Positions 46,782-55,298 of a DNA stretch of 64,000 nt are shown in pieces. The stretch lies in contig NZ_JAUOPE010000010.1 in NCBI RefSeq assembly GCF_030546755.1, forward strand, positions 62,001 through 126,000. Direction: 5' to 3'. The translations under genes and the position numbers were made by a program. A model generated the notes under the pieces. The model did not search any database and was not told where the DNA came from. It saw nothing but the letters and a program-made list of their open reading frames with translations. Position 1 is the first letter of the stretch, and every line of letters starts with the position of its first letter. Origin of the DNA: Colwellia sp. 1_MG-2023 (lineage in GTDB: Bacteria > Pseudomonadota > Gammaproteobacteria > Enterobacterales > Alteromonadaceae).

Positions 46782-46825
46782 CGTTTTGAAGTGTGCCTAT
46801 TGCTGAATTGAACTTTTAAGCCTTC

Positions 46826-48028
46826 TTAGCTGCCTACTGAGCTTAATTGTTGATGTGTTTGAGACCAAAATCGACTTGATAATTGGTTAATGGCGTTAGA
46901 TTCGGCATTAAATAATATTGCAAAACCAATACCTGAATTAGGCGAATAACCTATATCTGCTCTAAAACCTTCAACCCAACCGGAGTGATAGATGACCTCT
47001 GTGTCGGCTAATTGATATATCCGCCAACCATAACCATAATGGGCATCGGTGAGATAATCTCGCCAAAACCTTCTTCGTAAATCTCTTTTGGTTTTGATCC
47101 TTGGTGTGGTTAATTCTTTGATAAGTGTTGGAGATAATACTTGCGGGCTATTTCCTAAATTTGCAATTAACCATTGTGCTAGATCAGAAATACTCGAATT
47201 TACGCCCGCGGCAGGCGCAACATTATAAAAATCTGGCGCTACATTCACTTTACGCCAAAAATATTTCTTTAACTTATTACCTTGTTTATCTGTTCTGCCG
47301 GTTGGTGTCGCTTTTATGAGTACATGGGGTTTAGCCGTGTTTTTTTGTTGGGTGAATTCTTCTATACCTACAGAACTATCTTTCATATTTAATGGTTGAA
47401 AAATACGCTCGTCTAATAACGTTGAGTAGTTTTTATTTTGGCTTGCTTCAATAGCCGGCTGTAATAAACCATAAAGAATATTTTGATAACCATAACATCT
47501 CTCAGGCTGACAAATTGGGGCTATGCGATCAAAACGACTAATAATCTTATCCATATTCCAGTTTTCGTGAAGTAAGTTGTCATAGGCGTTTGGCATTAAC
47601 CCGCTTGAATGACTTAATAAATGTTTAAGTTGAATTTTCTCTGCGGCACCGGCTGTTGCTAACGAAAAGTGTGGAACATATTTAGTGATAGGATCTGATA
47701 AATCAAGTACTTGCTCCTGGGCGAGCATAGTTGTGATTGTTGAAGCAAAGGTTTTTGATACTGAAGCTAAACGAAATATCGTATTTTTATCTACAGGCTG
47801 AGACTTTGCTTTGTCGGTATAACCAAATGTTTCTAAAGCAATAACTTTGTTATTTTTTACAATAACGTAGGCAGCACCCGGAATATTATAATTTATTAGT
47901 TGCTGAGCAAAGTAAGCAGAAAAGTCTTTATTAACATCTTCAAGTGTTTTAGCCGATAAAAACGAACTGAAAAAAATAAGGGAAAATATACAATAAACTC
48001 GAGAAAACACGACCATGCCTCTTATCAA
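46826..48028 (-). CDS. Serine beta-lactamase-like hydrolase (class C / PBP4*-like)
   Basis: 400 aa with signal peptide (VFSRVYCIFSLIFFSSFLSA, cleavage near SAK). Active-site triad of the fold: SxxK in LASVSKTFAST, YxN in CYGYQNILYGL and HSG in YHSGWVEGF. Such proteins include class C beta-lactamases, esterases and DD-peptidases; the class C-typical KTG is HSG here, as in many non-lactamase family members, so resistance should not be assumed. An ATG at 48016 is an alternative start. Monocistronic. Confidence 0.85.
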   Translation of the reverse strand: MIRGMVVFSRVYCIFSLIFFSSFLSAKTLEDVNKDFSAYFAQQLINYNIPGAAYVIVKNNKVIALETFGYTDKAKSQPVDKNTIFRLASVSKTFASTITTMLAQEQVLDLSDPITKYVPHFSLATAGAAEKIQLKHLLSHSSGLMPNAYDNLLHENWNMDKIISRFDRIAPICQPERCYGYQNILYGLLQPAIEASQNKNYSTLLDERIFQPLNMKDSSVGIEEFTQQKNTAKPHVLIKATPTGRTDKQGNKLKKYFWRKVNVAPDFYNVAPAAGVNSSISDLAQWLIANLGNSPQVLSPTLIKELTTPRIKTKRDLRRRFWRDYLTDAHYGYGWRIYQLADTEVIYHSGWVEGFRADIGYSPNSGIGFAILFNAESNAINQLSSRFWSQTHQQLSSVGS

Positions 48029-48406
48029 AAGAAGGTGATTCTATCGAGTTAGTTGCTAGATAAAAAGAGAAACGTATATTTTTTAACAATCGTCTATATT
48101 TTTTTTCTAACTAGTTGTTCAAGCATGATGCATTTGGGACTCTTTTCAAAAGCTTGTAGTACTCCAAGATATTTGCTCATCGTTTTATTGTTAAGCCTGT
48201 TTGATAAGCGGTATAAAGAAAATTTCAACAAAAATTAGGATTTGATGCTTCCAACGACGAAATGGTGCCGACTGCCAGAATTGAACTGTAAACCTGCTTA
48301 GCTATTGATTTCAAGGTACCTACGCTTGATAGCGAAAGCCACTATCTATGCAATATACATGTGCTTTTGACTATTTTTCATTTTTAGTGAATGATTGTTA
48401 GAAAGT
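48029..48406. other. Island edge region, 378 bp
   Basis: Between the hydrolase gene and umuC. Contains the tRNA-Thr-derived repeat at 48263-48345. A 61-codon TTG frame at 48053-48238 with a hydrophobic middle lacks a ribosome site and is not accepted. Confidence 0.6.
48263..48345 (-). repeat. Decayed tRNA-Thr 3'-end copy (R1)
   Basis: Starts with TGGTGCCGACTGCC, the complement of a tRNA 3' end with CCA, like the tRNA-Thr at 52671. Only three mismatches occur in the first 26 bases. It continues with AAACCTGCTTAGCTA, shared with R2 and R3 but absent from the functional tRNA, then diverges. Marks one boundary of the umuDC segment. Confidence 0.7.
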
Positions 48407-49663
48407 TTAACAGCTTATTTTAGGTATATGTTGCCAATTAGAAGTGTATTGTGGACTAAGAAAGTGACGCTTCATATTCCACTTTTCTGTTTGTCCTGCA
48501 CTGGCAATGTTAATACTCCCTTGACCATAGCGGTGATTAATTTTATCTAAGCACTGCATTAGCTTTGGATTAGTATTATCAGGTGTAAATAAATCAGCTT
48601 GATAAAATTTATTACTGGTTAATTCAATAGCACCAACACCACAACGATAAAAACTCACTCCTGATTGATAAATGTTAGGTAATACAGTTGATACTGCACT
48701 GGCTAGTTGACTAGTGTTATCGGTTGGTATCGCAAAGGGGTAAACAATCGCTTGTTTGTAGTAGTAATCATCATGCGGTGAACTGGCAGCAAATACCATG
48801 AGTTTATGGGTTTTTGATGATTGCTTACGAAGCTTTCGCGCAACTATCGTAGCGTGGCTAGCAAGTGCTGCATGTAATGTGTGATAGTCAGTAATTCGTT
48901 GCCCAAAACTACGGGTAGAAAATATCTCTTTTTTAGGCTCTTTTACTTCATCCCATGAAAGACATGAAATACCGTTTAATTCACTTACTGTTCGTTCAGT
49001 TACAACACTAAATTGTTTTCTTATATCTTTTGGGTTTTGCTCTGCTAAATGCTGAGCCGTTGTTATACCTTGTAAACTAAGTTTTTTAGCAATACGCCCT
49101 CCAATACCCCATACATCACTAGTTTTCATTTGATTTAAAATGGGTTTAGTATCTTCAATGTTGTTAATAACAGCAACACCATCAAAACCCACAAGTTTTT
49201 TAGCGGCATGATTTGCCGCTTTTGCTAAGGTTGCTGTATGGCCAAAGCCAACACCAACAGGTAAGCGAGTTTCTTGCCAAATAGCTTGCTTTATTTGATG
49301 GCCGTATTGATGCCAATTATTAATGGCTCGATGAAAATTATCGAAATGCAAAAAGGCTTCATCAATTGAATAAATGTGGTGGTTATCACAATACCTAGCG
49401 ATCACAGTCATCATTCGCTCAGACAAATCAGCATATAGCTCATAGTTTGATGATCGAATAACTACTTGGTGTTGATAGAGTAAGTCTTTGATTTGAAAAA
49501 AAGGTGTAAACTTAGGAATACCTAGTTGTTTGGCAATAGGGCAAACGGCACAAATACAACCATCGTTGTTTGTTAAAACAACAACAGGTTTATTGCGAAT
49601 GCTTGGATCAAACACCTTTTCAGCTGACGCATAAAAGGAGGTTGCATCAACTAAGCAATACAT
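48407..49663 (-). CDS. umuC: UmuC-like Y-family DNA polymerase V catalytic subunit
   Basis: 418-aa translesion polymerase. N-terminal palm with LVDATSFYASAEKVFDPSI, NNDGC, SSNYELYADLSERMM and the catalytic SIDEAF; HhH region VWGIGGRIAKKLSLQGI; little-finger domain with FSTRSFGQRITD. Length is close to E. coli UmuC (422 aa). It overlaps umuD by 13 bases, implying coupled translation. Flanked by tRNA-derived repeats, so probably horizontally acquired. Confidence 0.95.
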   Translation of the reverse strand: MYCLVDATSFYASAEKVFDPSIRNKPVVVLTNNDGCICAVCPIAKQLGIPKFTPFFQIKDLLYQHQVVIRSSNYELYADLSERMMTVIARYCDNHHIYSIDEAFLHFDNFHRAINNWHQYGHQIKQAIWQETRLPVGVGFGHTATLAKAANHAAKKLVGFDGVAVINNIEDTKPILNQMKTSDVWGIGGRIAKKLSLQGITTAQHLAEQNPKDIRKQFSVVTERTVSELNGISCLSWDEVKEPKKEIFSTRSFGQRITDYHTLHAALASHATIVARKLRKQSSKTHKLMVFAASSPHDDYYYKQAIVYPFAIPTDNTSQLASAVSTVLPNIYQSGVSFYRCGVGAIELTSNKFYQADLFTPDNTNPKLMQCLDKINHRYGQGSINIASAGQTEKWNMKRHFLSPQYTSNWQHIPKISC

Positions 49664-50064
49664 GCCGTTAACTCAGGCGCTTTATGATGTAGTCGAATAG
49701 AACGAGTGACTATACCTTCAATTTGAAATTCATCTTGCTCTGAAATAGTGACTGGCTGATGATACTTAGATGCAGATATTAACCGTGCTTGTGCTTTATC
49801 AATGAGTTTACATACAAAACAACCATTGTAATTAGCCACGATAACATCACCATTTTTAGCTGATATTGCACGATCAACAATTAGTAAATCGCCATCAAAA
49901 ATACCGACACCTTGCATGGATTCTCCCGATGCCTGCCCAATAAAGGTAGCATTTGGGTGTCTTATCAATAACTGATCAAGTGATAAACCTAACTCCTTGT
50001 ATTCTGCTGCAGGTGATTCAAATCCTGAAATGCCTGCCTCTATGTATATAGGAATAACTTTCAT
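49651..50064 (-). CDS. umuD: UmuD-like SOS mutagenesis protein, self-cleaving S24 peptidase
   Basis: About 137 aa. ATG at 50062-50064 is preferred over the TTG three codons upstream. The self-cleavage region reads ISGFESPAAEY, with Ser-Gly where E. coli UmuD has Cys24-Gly25. Catalytic serine is in ASGESMQ and catalytic lysine in CFVCKLID, both intact. UmuD' and UmuC form Pol V after RecA-assisted cleavage. A consensus SOS box lies 23 bases upstream. Confidence 0.94.
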   Translation of the reverse strand: MKVIPIYIEAGISGFESPAAEYKELGLSLDQLLIRHPNATFIGQASGESMQGVGIFDGDLLIVDRAISAKNGDVIVANYNGCFVCKLIDKAQARLISASKYHQPVTISEQDEFQIEGIVTRSIRLHHKAPELTACIA

Positions 50065-50086
50065 ACAAACCAAACCAAAAACTATA

Positions 50087-50102
50087 CTGTTAATATATAC
50101 AG
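50087..50102 (-). promoter_or_regulatory. LexA-binding SOS box of umuDC
   Basis: CTGTTAATATATACAG fits the 16-base LexA consensus CTGT-N8-ACAG. It is embedded in a longer perfect inverted repeat (50081-50108, ten-base arms ACTATACTGT/ACAGTATAGT). Located directly before umuD, so umuDC should be induced by DNA damage. Confidence 0.92.
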
Positions 50103-50203
50103 TATAGTTTTTTAATTGTCATTAATAAAGGATTTATAAATGAGTTGGCTTATTTTGCCTTTCAACATTTCTGCTAAGGTTTGTTTCTTCCTTTAGGAAT
50201 GAA

Positions 50204-50290
50204 TGGTACCGACTGCCGGAGGTGAGCTGCCAAACCTGCTTCGTTACTGATTACAAGCCCGCTACTTGGCGTGTATAAAGTCACTGTTTA
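50204..50290 (-). repeat. Decayed tRNA-Thr copy (R2)
   Basis: Begins TGGTACCGACTGCCGG and continues through CAAACCTGCTTCGTTACTGATTACAAG, the last part matching the anticodon loop complement of tRNA-Thr. Compared with the functional gene it carries an insertion of about 12 bases in the variable arm, shared with R1 and R3. About 100 bases resemble R1, including a GTCACT/GCCACT segment further on. Boundary between the umuDC and integrase-remnant segments. Confidence 0.7.
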
Positions 50291-50471
50291 TGCGGATTAA
50301 CTACATGAATAATAACTTAAATTACAATAATAGCCGATATATTAACTCGTTAAAATTAAGACCAAACTCTCTTTATTTCAGAGAATTCGTTCTCAAATAG
50401 ACAGTTGGCTTCCAGTTAACAATGACTTCAGGTACTACTTTATTATTATGTTTCATAAATGAATACATTAT

Positions 50472-50670
50472 CGAGCAATTAAAAGTGCTGGTATTGAAGA
50501 TTTTCGTCATACTTGTGCTAGCCGATTAGTGCAAAATGGTATGACGGTTCAGGAAACTGCTCACATTTTAGGACATACTAATATTGCTACAACTATGCGG
50601 TATGCACACCTTGAGCAAAATAAAGTTGCTGAGAAAATGAAAGCATTGATAGATCGGTTTAATGAATAAC
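50472..50670 (+). pseudogene. Tyrosine-recombinase (phage/island integrase) C-terminal remnant
   Basis: 65-codon frame preceded by an in-frame TGA three codons upstream, with no start. It encodes the C-terminal catalytic end of a tyrosine integrase: RAIKSAGIEDFRHTCASRLV, the ILGHTN box and TTMRYAHLEQ with the nucleophile Tyr. Compared with the usual AGIxDFxxHDLRHTxAS, four to five residues before RHT are missing, so it is decayed even here. N-terminal two thirds are lost. One base separates its stop from the convergent membrane-protein gene. Confidence 0.88.
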
Positions 50671-50671
50671 A

Positions 50672-51142
50672 TTAAAAAGGGTTTTGTTTTTGCTTTTCAA
50701 TTACCTCTTTATGCTTGCTTCTTGCTGTTTTGTCTGCGTAATCTAAAGCATCTTGCCAATTAGCGTGTACTTCATATATCGCTTTGCCTAAGTAGCACCA
50801 TGATATAATAGCAGCTAGTAAGCATATTATGCTGGCCCACCAAGATTCAAAAAATCCAAAAGATATTTGTGATATTGCGCTTATAAATGACCAACTTATT
50901 GCTTTCATCAATAAGTTAGAAAAGTTACTCAGGTTATCGTAAAAACCTATATTCTCGTTTGCTGCGATTTTTTGACATACTTTATTTTGGTATATCTCGT
51001 GATCATAAACATCTTCCTTTAAGGTTCGGATAATCACAGACTTCATTGAGAAAAGAAAACTACCGATAGTAAAACCTGTTGCAAATAAAGCAGGCATAAA
51101 CTTCTGGTGGTACTCGACTAGATTACATAGAAATTCGTCCAT
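50672..51142 (-). CDS. Membrane protein, second gene of an unrecognised island pair
   Basis: 156 aa. Hydrophobic helices near residues 15-33 (MPALFATGFTIGSFLFSM), 79-97 and 99-117 (SWWASIICLLAAIISWCYLG), with a polar loop 35-78 and a charged C-terminal tail (KHKEVIEKQKQNPF). No known family. Its start base is the stop base of the 331-aa gene, so they are co-translated. Membrane effector beside a larger cytosolic protein, in an integrase-bearing island, is an arrangement seen in defence systems; this is inference. Confidence 0.7.
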   Translation of the reverse strand: MDEFLCNLVEYHQKFMPALFATGFTIGSFLFSMKSVIIRTLKEDVYDHEIYQNKVCQKIAANENIGFYDNLSNFSNLLMKAISWSFISAISQISFGFFESWWASIICLLAAIISWCYLGKAIYEVHANWQDALDYADKTARSKHKEVIEKQKQNPF

Positions 51143-52137
51143 TATTCTACAGTTTCTTTTTTATTGATTGTTTGGGCGCTTTCTAAACGCCATGCTTCAT
51201 CTGCTGGCAAGTCGCCAAATATCGCTGTCTTGTTGGTAAGTATATATAAAAGTTTTTCTATTGCTTCACAACTGGAATAATCAGACCATTTATGTTCTGG
51301 CAGTAAATCAACAAACGAATCGAACTTTAGACGACCAAAGTCTTGTATATTCTCTCCGACTACTAGCCATTTATCTTCGCTAGTGCCTTCCAATTTACCA
51401 CGAAGTTTGACTATGTCATCATCAGATTTATTTGCAATTAACCCTTTAATATAAGCAACAATCTTTGATTCATTAGAAACAACGTTTTCAAATGTTTGAT
51501 TTATTTTACCACGTTTAATAAATTGAGCATCTGGCCTGTATCTTCCTGCATCGTTAAATGCATTCACAGAGTTTATCTCTAATGCATTGATAGTGTCATA
51601 ATGCTTAATTAGATCATCTATATCGGCGGGATTAGTAAGCAACTCTAAGTTGAACAATCCTGAACAATCATCAGTAGCTCGTTTATGAGCTGCAGCTTTA
51701 TCCTTTTTACCATGTTGTGAATATTCATCGATTAAAGATTTAATATTATATGTTTTTAACTTGTCGTGCGGCTTCTTCCATATGGTTTTGAGTATGCTCG
51801 AAGATAAACTGCCAATATAAGAATAATAAACCCCGCGACAGGTTTCTGGGTTTATTGCAAAAAGGCTCACTTCTGTACTTTCTTTACCTTTGCCTAGCTC
51901 AGTCTTGTCAATTATAAATTCTTCACCTTCTTTACTGGTGGCTATAGATTTTTTATCTTCTTTAAACCTAAGAACTAGGCCAATAATATAACCTTCCTTT
52001 AAATCAGTATAATAAAGGTAACTAGTTGAACCTTGCCTCAGCTTTTTTCCTGAAGAAGACTCTAGAAGTTGGTATAATTCGGGTATGTTGATGCGTCTTG
52101 CAAAAGACATCTGAAATCCGACAACATTAACGTTCAT
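51142..52137 (-). CDS. Uncharacterised cytosolic protein, first gene of an island pair
   Basis: 331 aa, no signal peptide, no TM. N-terminal part is beta-rich (GSTSYLYYTDLKEGYIIGLV), includes FAINPETCRGVYYSYIGSLS, followed by a helical middle with a basic patch (YSQHGKKDKAAAHKRATDD) and an acidic C-terminus. No catalytic motif recognised. ATG at 52135-52137; an internal ATG nine codons in is possible. It overlaps the 156-aa membrane protein by one base. Pair size and layout recall two-gene membrane-plus-cytosol defence modules such as Kiwa, but I see no sequence similarity that supports that name. Confidence 0.7.
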   Translation of the reverse strand: MNVNVVGFQMSFARRINIPELYQLLESSSGKKLRQGSTSYLYYTDLKEGYIIGLVLRFKEDKKSIATSKEGEEFIIDKTELGKGKESTEVSLFAINPETCRGVYYSYIGSLSSSILKTIWKKPHDKLKTYNIKSLIDEYSQHGKKDKAAAHKRATDDCSGLFNLELLTNPADIDDLIKHYDTINALEINSVNAFNDAGRYRPDAQFIKRGKINQTFENVVSNESKIVAYIKGLIANKSDDDIVKLRGKLEGTSEDKWLVVGENIQDFGRLKFDSFVDLLPEHKWSDYSSCEAIEKLLYILTNKTAIFGDLPADEAWRLESAQTINKKETVE

Positions 52138-52517
52138 ATGAAAAACCTATCCATTGGTATTATTTTTATTGACTAATAATGCAATTTACAGCATTAACAA
52201 GCAAGTGTAATGATTGAGAACAAATATGTGTGAGCTATTAACCAACTGATTTTTCTGGTTAAATTACCCAGTTCGGAATTTTACACCAGTAGATAATTTA
52301 TCCTAATCATCACAACATCACTAAAATTGCTAGGTAGGGAATACCCAATGTGCCTTAATGGTGTTTGTTCAAAATAGGTTGGATGTTGTGCCTATTAATA
52401 ACACGAAGTAAATAACAAGCTAACACATACGCCACGAATAGTGCAGGGTAGATAGAATATTGGTGTAAATGAAAATTGATTGAGAATTTAACCAAGTACT
52501 CTATTAGAAACGGATAC
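52138..52517. other. Intergenic region upstream of island pair
   Basis: About 380 bases without a supported gene. It should hold the promoter of the 331-aa/156-aa pair. I see no SOS box, Zur-like palindrome or long repeat. Ends at the terminator at 52518. Confidence 0.5.
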
Positions 52518-52543
52518 AAAAAAGCCCAGCTAATGCTGGGCTT
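52518..52543 (-). terminator. Terminator after tRNA remnant R3
   Basis: Stem AAGCCCAGC/GCTGGGCTT (52522-52530 and 52535-52543) with a TAAT loop; A-run to the left gives a T-run on the minus strand. It follows R3 in the same way that the terminator at 52636 follows the functional tRNA-Thr, including the flanking GATACAAAAAAGCCC. Confidence 0.85.
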
Positions 52544-52553
52544 ATCTGATAAA

Positions 52554-52602
52554 TGGTGCCGACTGCCGGAGTCGAACTGCCAAACCTGCTTAGCTACTGA
52601 TT
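52554..52602 (-). repeat. Truncated tRNA-Thr 3'-end copy (R3)
   Basis: First 26 bases (TGGTGCCGACTGCCGGAGTC and onward) are identical to the 3' end of the functional tRNA-Thr at 52671. It then has CCAAACCTGCTTAGCTACTGATT as in R1 and R2, and folds into a small hairpin CTACTGAT/ATCAGTAG. Best preserved copy; boundary of the integrase-remnant segment. Confidence 0.8.
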
Positions 52603-52635
52603 CATCAGTAGGCCAGTTTCATAAGCTTTAGATAC

Positions 52636-52663
52636 AAAAAAGCCCTAACCGAAGTTAGGGCTT
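52636..52663 (-). terminator. Terminator of the tRNA-Phe/tRNA-Thr unit
   Basis: Ten-base stem AAGCCCTAAC/GTTAGGGCTT (52640-52649 and 52654-52663) with a CGAA loop and A-run on the left that reads as T-run on the minus strand. Seven bases beyond the tRNA-Thr 3' end. Confidence 0.88.
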
Positions 52664-52670
52664 GAATGAA

Positions 52671-52746
<76 letters not shown>

Positions 52747-52842
52747 ACACAAAGCTTTGTGTGCGATAAACTATTCTTCTGAATGATTTACCTTGGCACC
52801 GAACGAATGTTTGTTGAATAACAGAACACTCACTCTAAATGA

Positions 52843-52918
52843 TGGTGCCTCGACCCGGAATCGAACCAGGGACACGAGGATTTTCAATCCTCTGCTCTAC
52901 CGACTGAGCTATCGAGGC
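52843..52918 (-). tRNA. tRNA-Phe (anticodon GAA)
   Basis: 76 nt with encoded CCA. Acceptor GCCTCGA/TCGAGGC, D arm GCTC-AGTCGGTA-GAGC, anticodon loop ATTGAAAATC with GAA, T arm with GGTTCGATTCC. Close to E. coli tRNA-Phe in arms and loops. 96 bases upstream of tRNA-Thr in the same direction, probably one transcript. Confidence 0.96.
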
Positions 52919-53094
52919 ACATTGATAATACTAAATACTATCTTTGTACATGTCTTTTTGGCTTTGCCTTGAAGACGGGCGCTATTAGACTGTTTTTCTT
53001 TTTCCCCGTCAACCCTTTTTTTATAAAATATGCTTGTTTGGCGTTTTTTTCTACTGTTTGTTGCTTTATGAATCGAATTAAAGGTCGAACCTTA

Positions 53095-53379
53095 TTAAGC
53101 CGTATATAAAGTGTACAAGCCTATGACGATAAATCCTGCGCCTGCAATATAGGATAATACTTTTTCGTTAATATATTCAGATAGAAAAGTACCAACTAAT
53201 ACGCCCATAGCACTGGCAAGTACTAAAGCGGCGGAAGCAGCAAAAAAAACTGTCCATTTACTAACGGCTTTATCAGCCGCAAATAACATAGTAGCTAGTT
53301 GGGTTTTATCGCCAAGTTCAGCAATAAATACTGAGACGAATATGGTTAAAAATATTCGCCAATCAATTGAAAATTCCAT
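53095..53379 (-). CDS. Half-size GDT1/UPF0016-family transporter
   Basis: 94 aa with three TM helices. Carries one copy of the family signature in IFVSVFIAELGDKTQLATML (E-x-G-D-K-T/S). Full-length members have two copies, so this should work as a homo-oligomer. The family exports Mn2+ or Ca2+ (TMEM165, MneA). Its ATG overlaps the yggX stop by one base, and it is the last gene of a mutY-yggX-UPF0016 series. Confidence 0.85.
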   Translation of the reverse strand: MEFSIDWRIFLTIFVSVFIAELGDKTQLATMLFAADKAVSKWTVFFAASAALVLASAMGVLVGTFLSEYINEKVLSYIAGAGFIVIGLYTLYTA

Positions 53380-53651
53380 TATTTTGATTCTGGTACGTAG
53401 CCTTCAATGTTCGGCTCTATGTTATTAAATAAATAATCGACCATACTTTTTTCTAAAACAGCGCGATCATCTGGGTTCATCATATTCATTTTATGTTCGT
53501 TAATTAACATGGTTTGTTTTTTTTGCCAGTCGGTCCAAGCCTCTTGACAAATATTGTCATAAATTCGTTTGCCTACCTCGCCAGGAAAAAGTTGAAATCT
53601 TAAACCTTCGGCTTCTTTCTGTAATTTTTGGCAAAATACTGTGTGACTCAT
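53379..53651 (-). CDS. yggX: Probable Fe(2+)-trafficking protein YggX
   Basis: 90 aa. [20 protein letters not shown] aligns with E. coli YggX ([20 protein letters not shown]), including the conserved Cys7; [16 protein letters not shown] and IEGYVPE are also conserved. The start at 53651 with GGAA upstream is preferred over 53663. It protects Fe-S enzymes from oxidative damage in enterics. One to fourteen bases after mutY, as in E. coli. Confidence 0.95.
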   Translation of the reverse strand: MSHTVFCQKLQKEAEGLRFQLFPGEVGKRIYDNICQEAWTDWQKKQTMLINEHKMNMMNPDDRAVLEKSMVDYLFNNIEPNIEGYVPESK

Positions 53652-53663
53652 TTTCTGTTCCAT

Positions 53664-54749
53664 TTAATAAATAGGTTGTTGCTGAACTTGTTCAATTAAT
53701 TTACTGGTAGAAGCGGCTAAACCCACCGATGCTTCAGTGGTTAAATCATACCACTTTTGTTGCTTAACATCGTGTATTTCTTTCGATAATGATTGTTGGC
53801 AATCGACAAGTACAGGGGTAATGTCTAAATGAAAGTGACTAAAGGTATGCCTAAAGCTTTCTAATAGTGTTGTTTTGCTAACGATTAAGTGTTTTTTCGC
53901 GAGTAATGGCGCTATCTGGCTGTGATCTTCCACTTCAAAAAAGCACCATAGTCCTCCCCAAATACCAGCTGGTGGGCGTTTTTCCATCAGAACTTTATTA
54001 TCAAGCCTAGCAATAATCATAATGGTTGATTTCACTGGCGTGGTTTTTTTAGGTTTTTTCTGTGGGTAAAGCGCTTGTACATTTCCGGCATTGGCAAAAC
54101 AATTTTTTTGAATTGGGCATTGTTCACATAAAGGTTTAGTTCGCGTACAAACAGTTGCGCCTATGTCCATCATGGCTTGATTGTATTTTTCTACACCTTT
54201 TACGGGCGTTAATTGTTCTGCAATAGGCCACAAGGCTTTTTCAAATTTACTTTGGCCGTTATAACCATCAACCGTGTAATAACGAGCTAATACGCGTTTA
54301 ACATTTCCGTCTAATATTGGGTGATGTTTTTTCAATGCCAAACTTAAAATTGCGCCAGCAGTTGAACGACCAATGCCAGCTAAGGCGATAACATCATCAA
54401 TGTTTTCTGGAAACTCACCTTGGTATTCGTCACGTATAATTTTTGCTGTTTTATGTAAGTTTCTGGCGCGTGCGTAATAACCTAAACCTGTCCAATGATG
54501 CAGCACAGTGTCTTCATCTGCATTGGCCAAATCAATGATGGTAGGAAAACTAGCCATAAATCGTTGGTAATAGGGAATAACGGTTGTTACTTGGGTTTGC
54601 TGTAACATTATTTCAGAAATCCAAACCCGATAAGGCGTTTTATTTTGCTGCCATGGAAAGTGTTTTCTTCCTTGTTTGTTGTACCAAGAAAGGATTTGTT
54701 GGCTGAATTTTTCTGCTGATGCAGCAGATATTTGAGTGATTTGTGTCAT
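53664..54749 (-). CDS. mutY: Adenine DNA glycosylase MutY
   Basis: 361-aa glycosylase removing A opposite 8-oxoG. N-terminal HhH-GPD ([39 protein letters not shown]), catalytic Asp in [15 protein letters not shown], 4Fe-4S loop [18 protein letters not shown], and C-terminal NUDIX-like 8-oxoG recognition domain ([25 protein letters not shown]). E. coli MutY is 350 aa. First gene of mutY-yggX. Confidence 0.97.
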   Translation of the reverse strand: MTQITQISAASAEKFSQQILSWYNKQGRKHFPWQQNKTPYRVWISEIMLQQTQVTTVIPYYQRFMASFPTIIDLANADEDTVLHHWTGLGYYARARNLHKTAKIIRDEYQGEFPENIDDVIALAGIGRSTAGAILSLALKKHHPILDGNVKRVLARYYTVDGYNGQSKFEKALWPIAEQLTPVKGVEKYNQAMMDIGATVCTRTKPLCEQCPIQKNCFANAGNVQALYPQKKPKKTTPVKSTIMIIARLDNKVLMEKRPPAGIWGGLWCFFEVEDHSQIAPLLAKKHLIVSKTTLLESFRHTFSHFHLDITPVLVDCQQSLSKEIHDVKQQKWYDLTTEASVGLAASTSKLIEQVQQQPIY

Positions 54750-54889
54750 AGTCGCGACAGTCTAGCGAAAAGCATTTATTGAAACAATCATTATCAATAA
54801 ACGATATTTTACGAAAGTATTGGCAAAATAACCGTTTTATCACTATATTCTCGGCCAGTTAACGAATCCCTTTATTGATGAGAGAAATT

Positions 54890-55228
54890 ATGAAATTTGA
54901 AGCAAAAAATAGAAGCCAACGTTTAAGAAAGAAACTCCGCGTAGATGAATTTCAAGAATTAGGTTTTGATGTTGCTTGGAAATTTGCGGACGATACAGAT
55001 TCAGAGGCGATTGATACTTTTTTGAATCGTTTTTTTGATGAAGTGATTGATCCTAACGAATTAGGCTTTGGTGGTGAAGGTGACTTAATTTGGCATGGTT
55101 TGATCTGCACACAACAAATCGGTAAGTGTACTCAAGAGCATAGAGACATTGTTGAAAAGTGGTTAAAAGATAATGGTGCAACCACAGTGACAGTTAGTGA
55201 GTTATATGATGTGTGGTGGGCTGAATAA
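54890..55228 (+). CDS. yggL: YggL-family (DUF469) protein
   Basis: 112 aa, soluble. Family segments NRSQRLRKKLRVDEFQELGF, FLNRFFDEVIDPNELGFGG and WLKDNGATTVTVSELYDVWW are present. Starts at ATG 54890 with GAGAG upstream. In E. coli yggL lies in trmB-yggL next to mutY-yggX; here it is divergent from mutY and separated from trmB by the Tsx and chemoreceptor genes. YggL has been linked to ribosome assembly. Confidence 0.9.
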   Translation: MKFEAKNRSQRLRKKLRVDEFQELGFDVAWKFADDTDSEAIDTFLNRFFDEVIDPNELGFGGEGDLIWHGLICTQQIGKCTQEHRDIVEKWLKDNGATTVTVSELYDVWWAE

Positions 55229-55298
55229 TTTAAGCGTTATCAACGCGATTTATACTGCATTGTCTACGTTATTTTTTTCATCACATATAAAACATATG

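Noticed and set aside
46686..46811. 41-codon GTG-initiated ORF with AAGGGG upstream
   Set aside because: It runs through the terminator palindrome at 46758-46781 whose repeats create its Lys/Leu-rich composition.
46826..48028. Calling the serine hydrolase a beta-lactamase resistance gene
   Set aside because: HSG replaces KTG and many esterases/peptidases share this fold; resistance cannot be inferred.
48053..48238. 61-codon ORF with a lipobox-like SCSS segment
   Set aside because: TTG start without ribosome site, located in a decaying island edge.
50672..52137. Naming the island gene pair as Kiwa (KwaA/KwaB)
   Set aside because: Only size and topology agree; gene order is reversed and I see no recognisable KwaB (DUF4868) sequence features.
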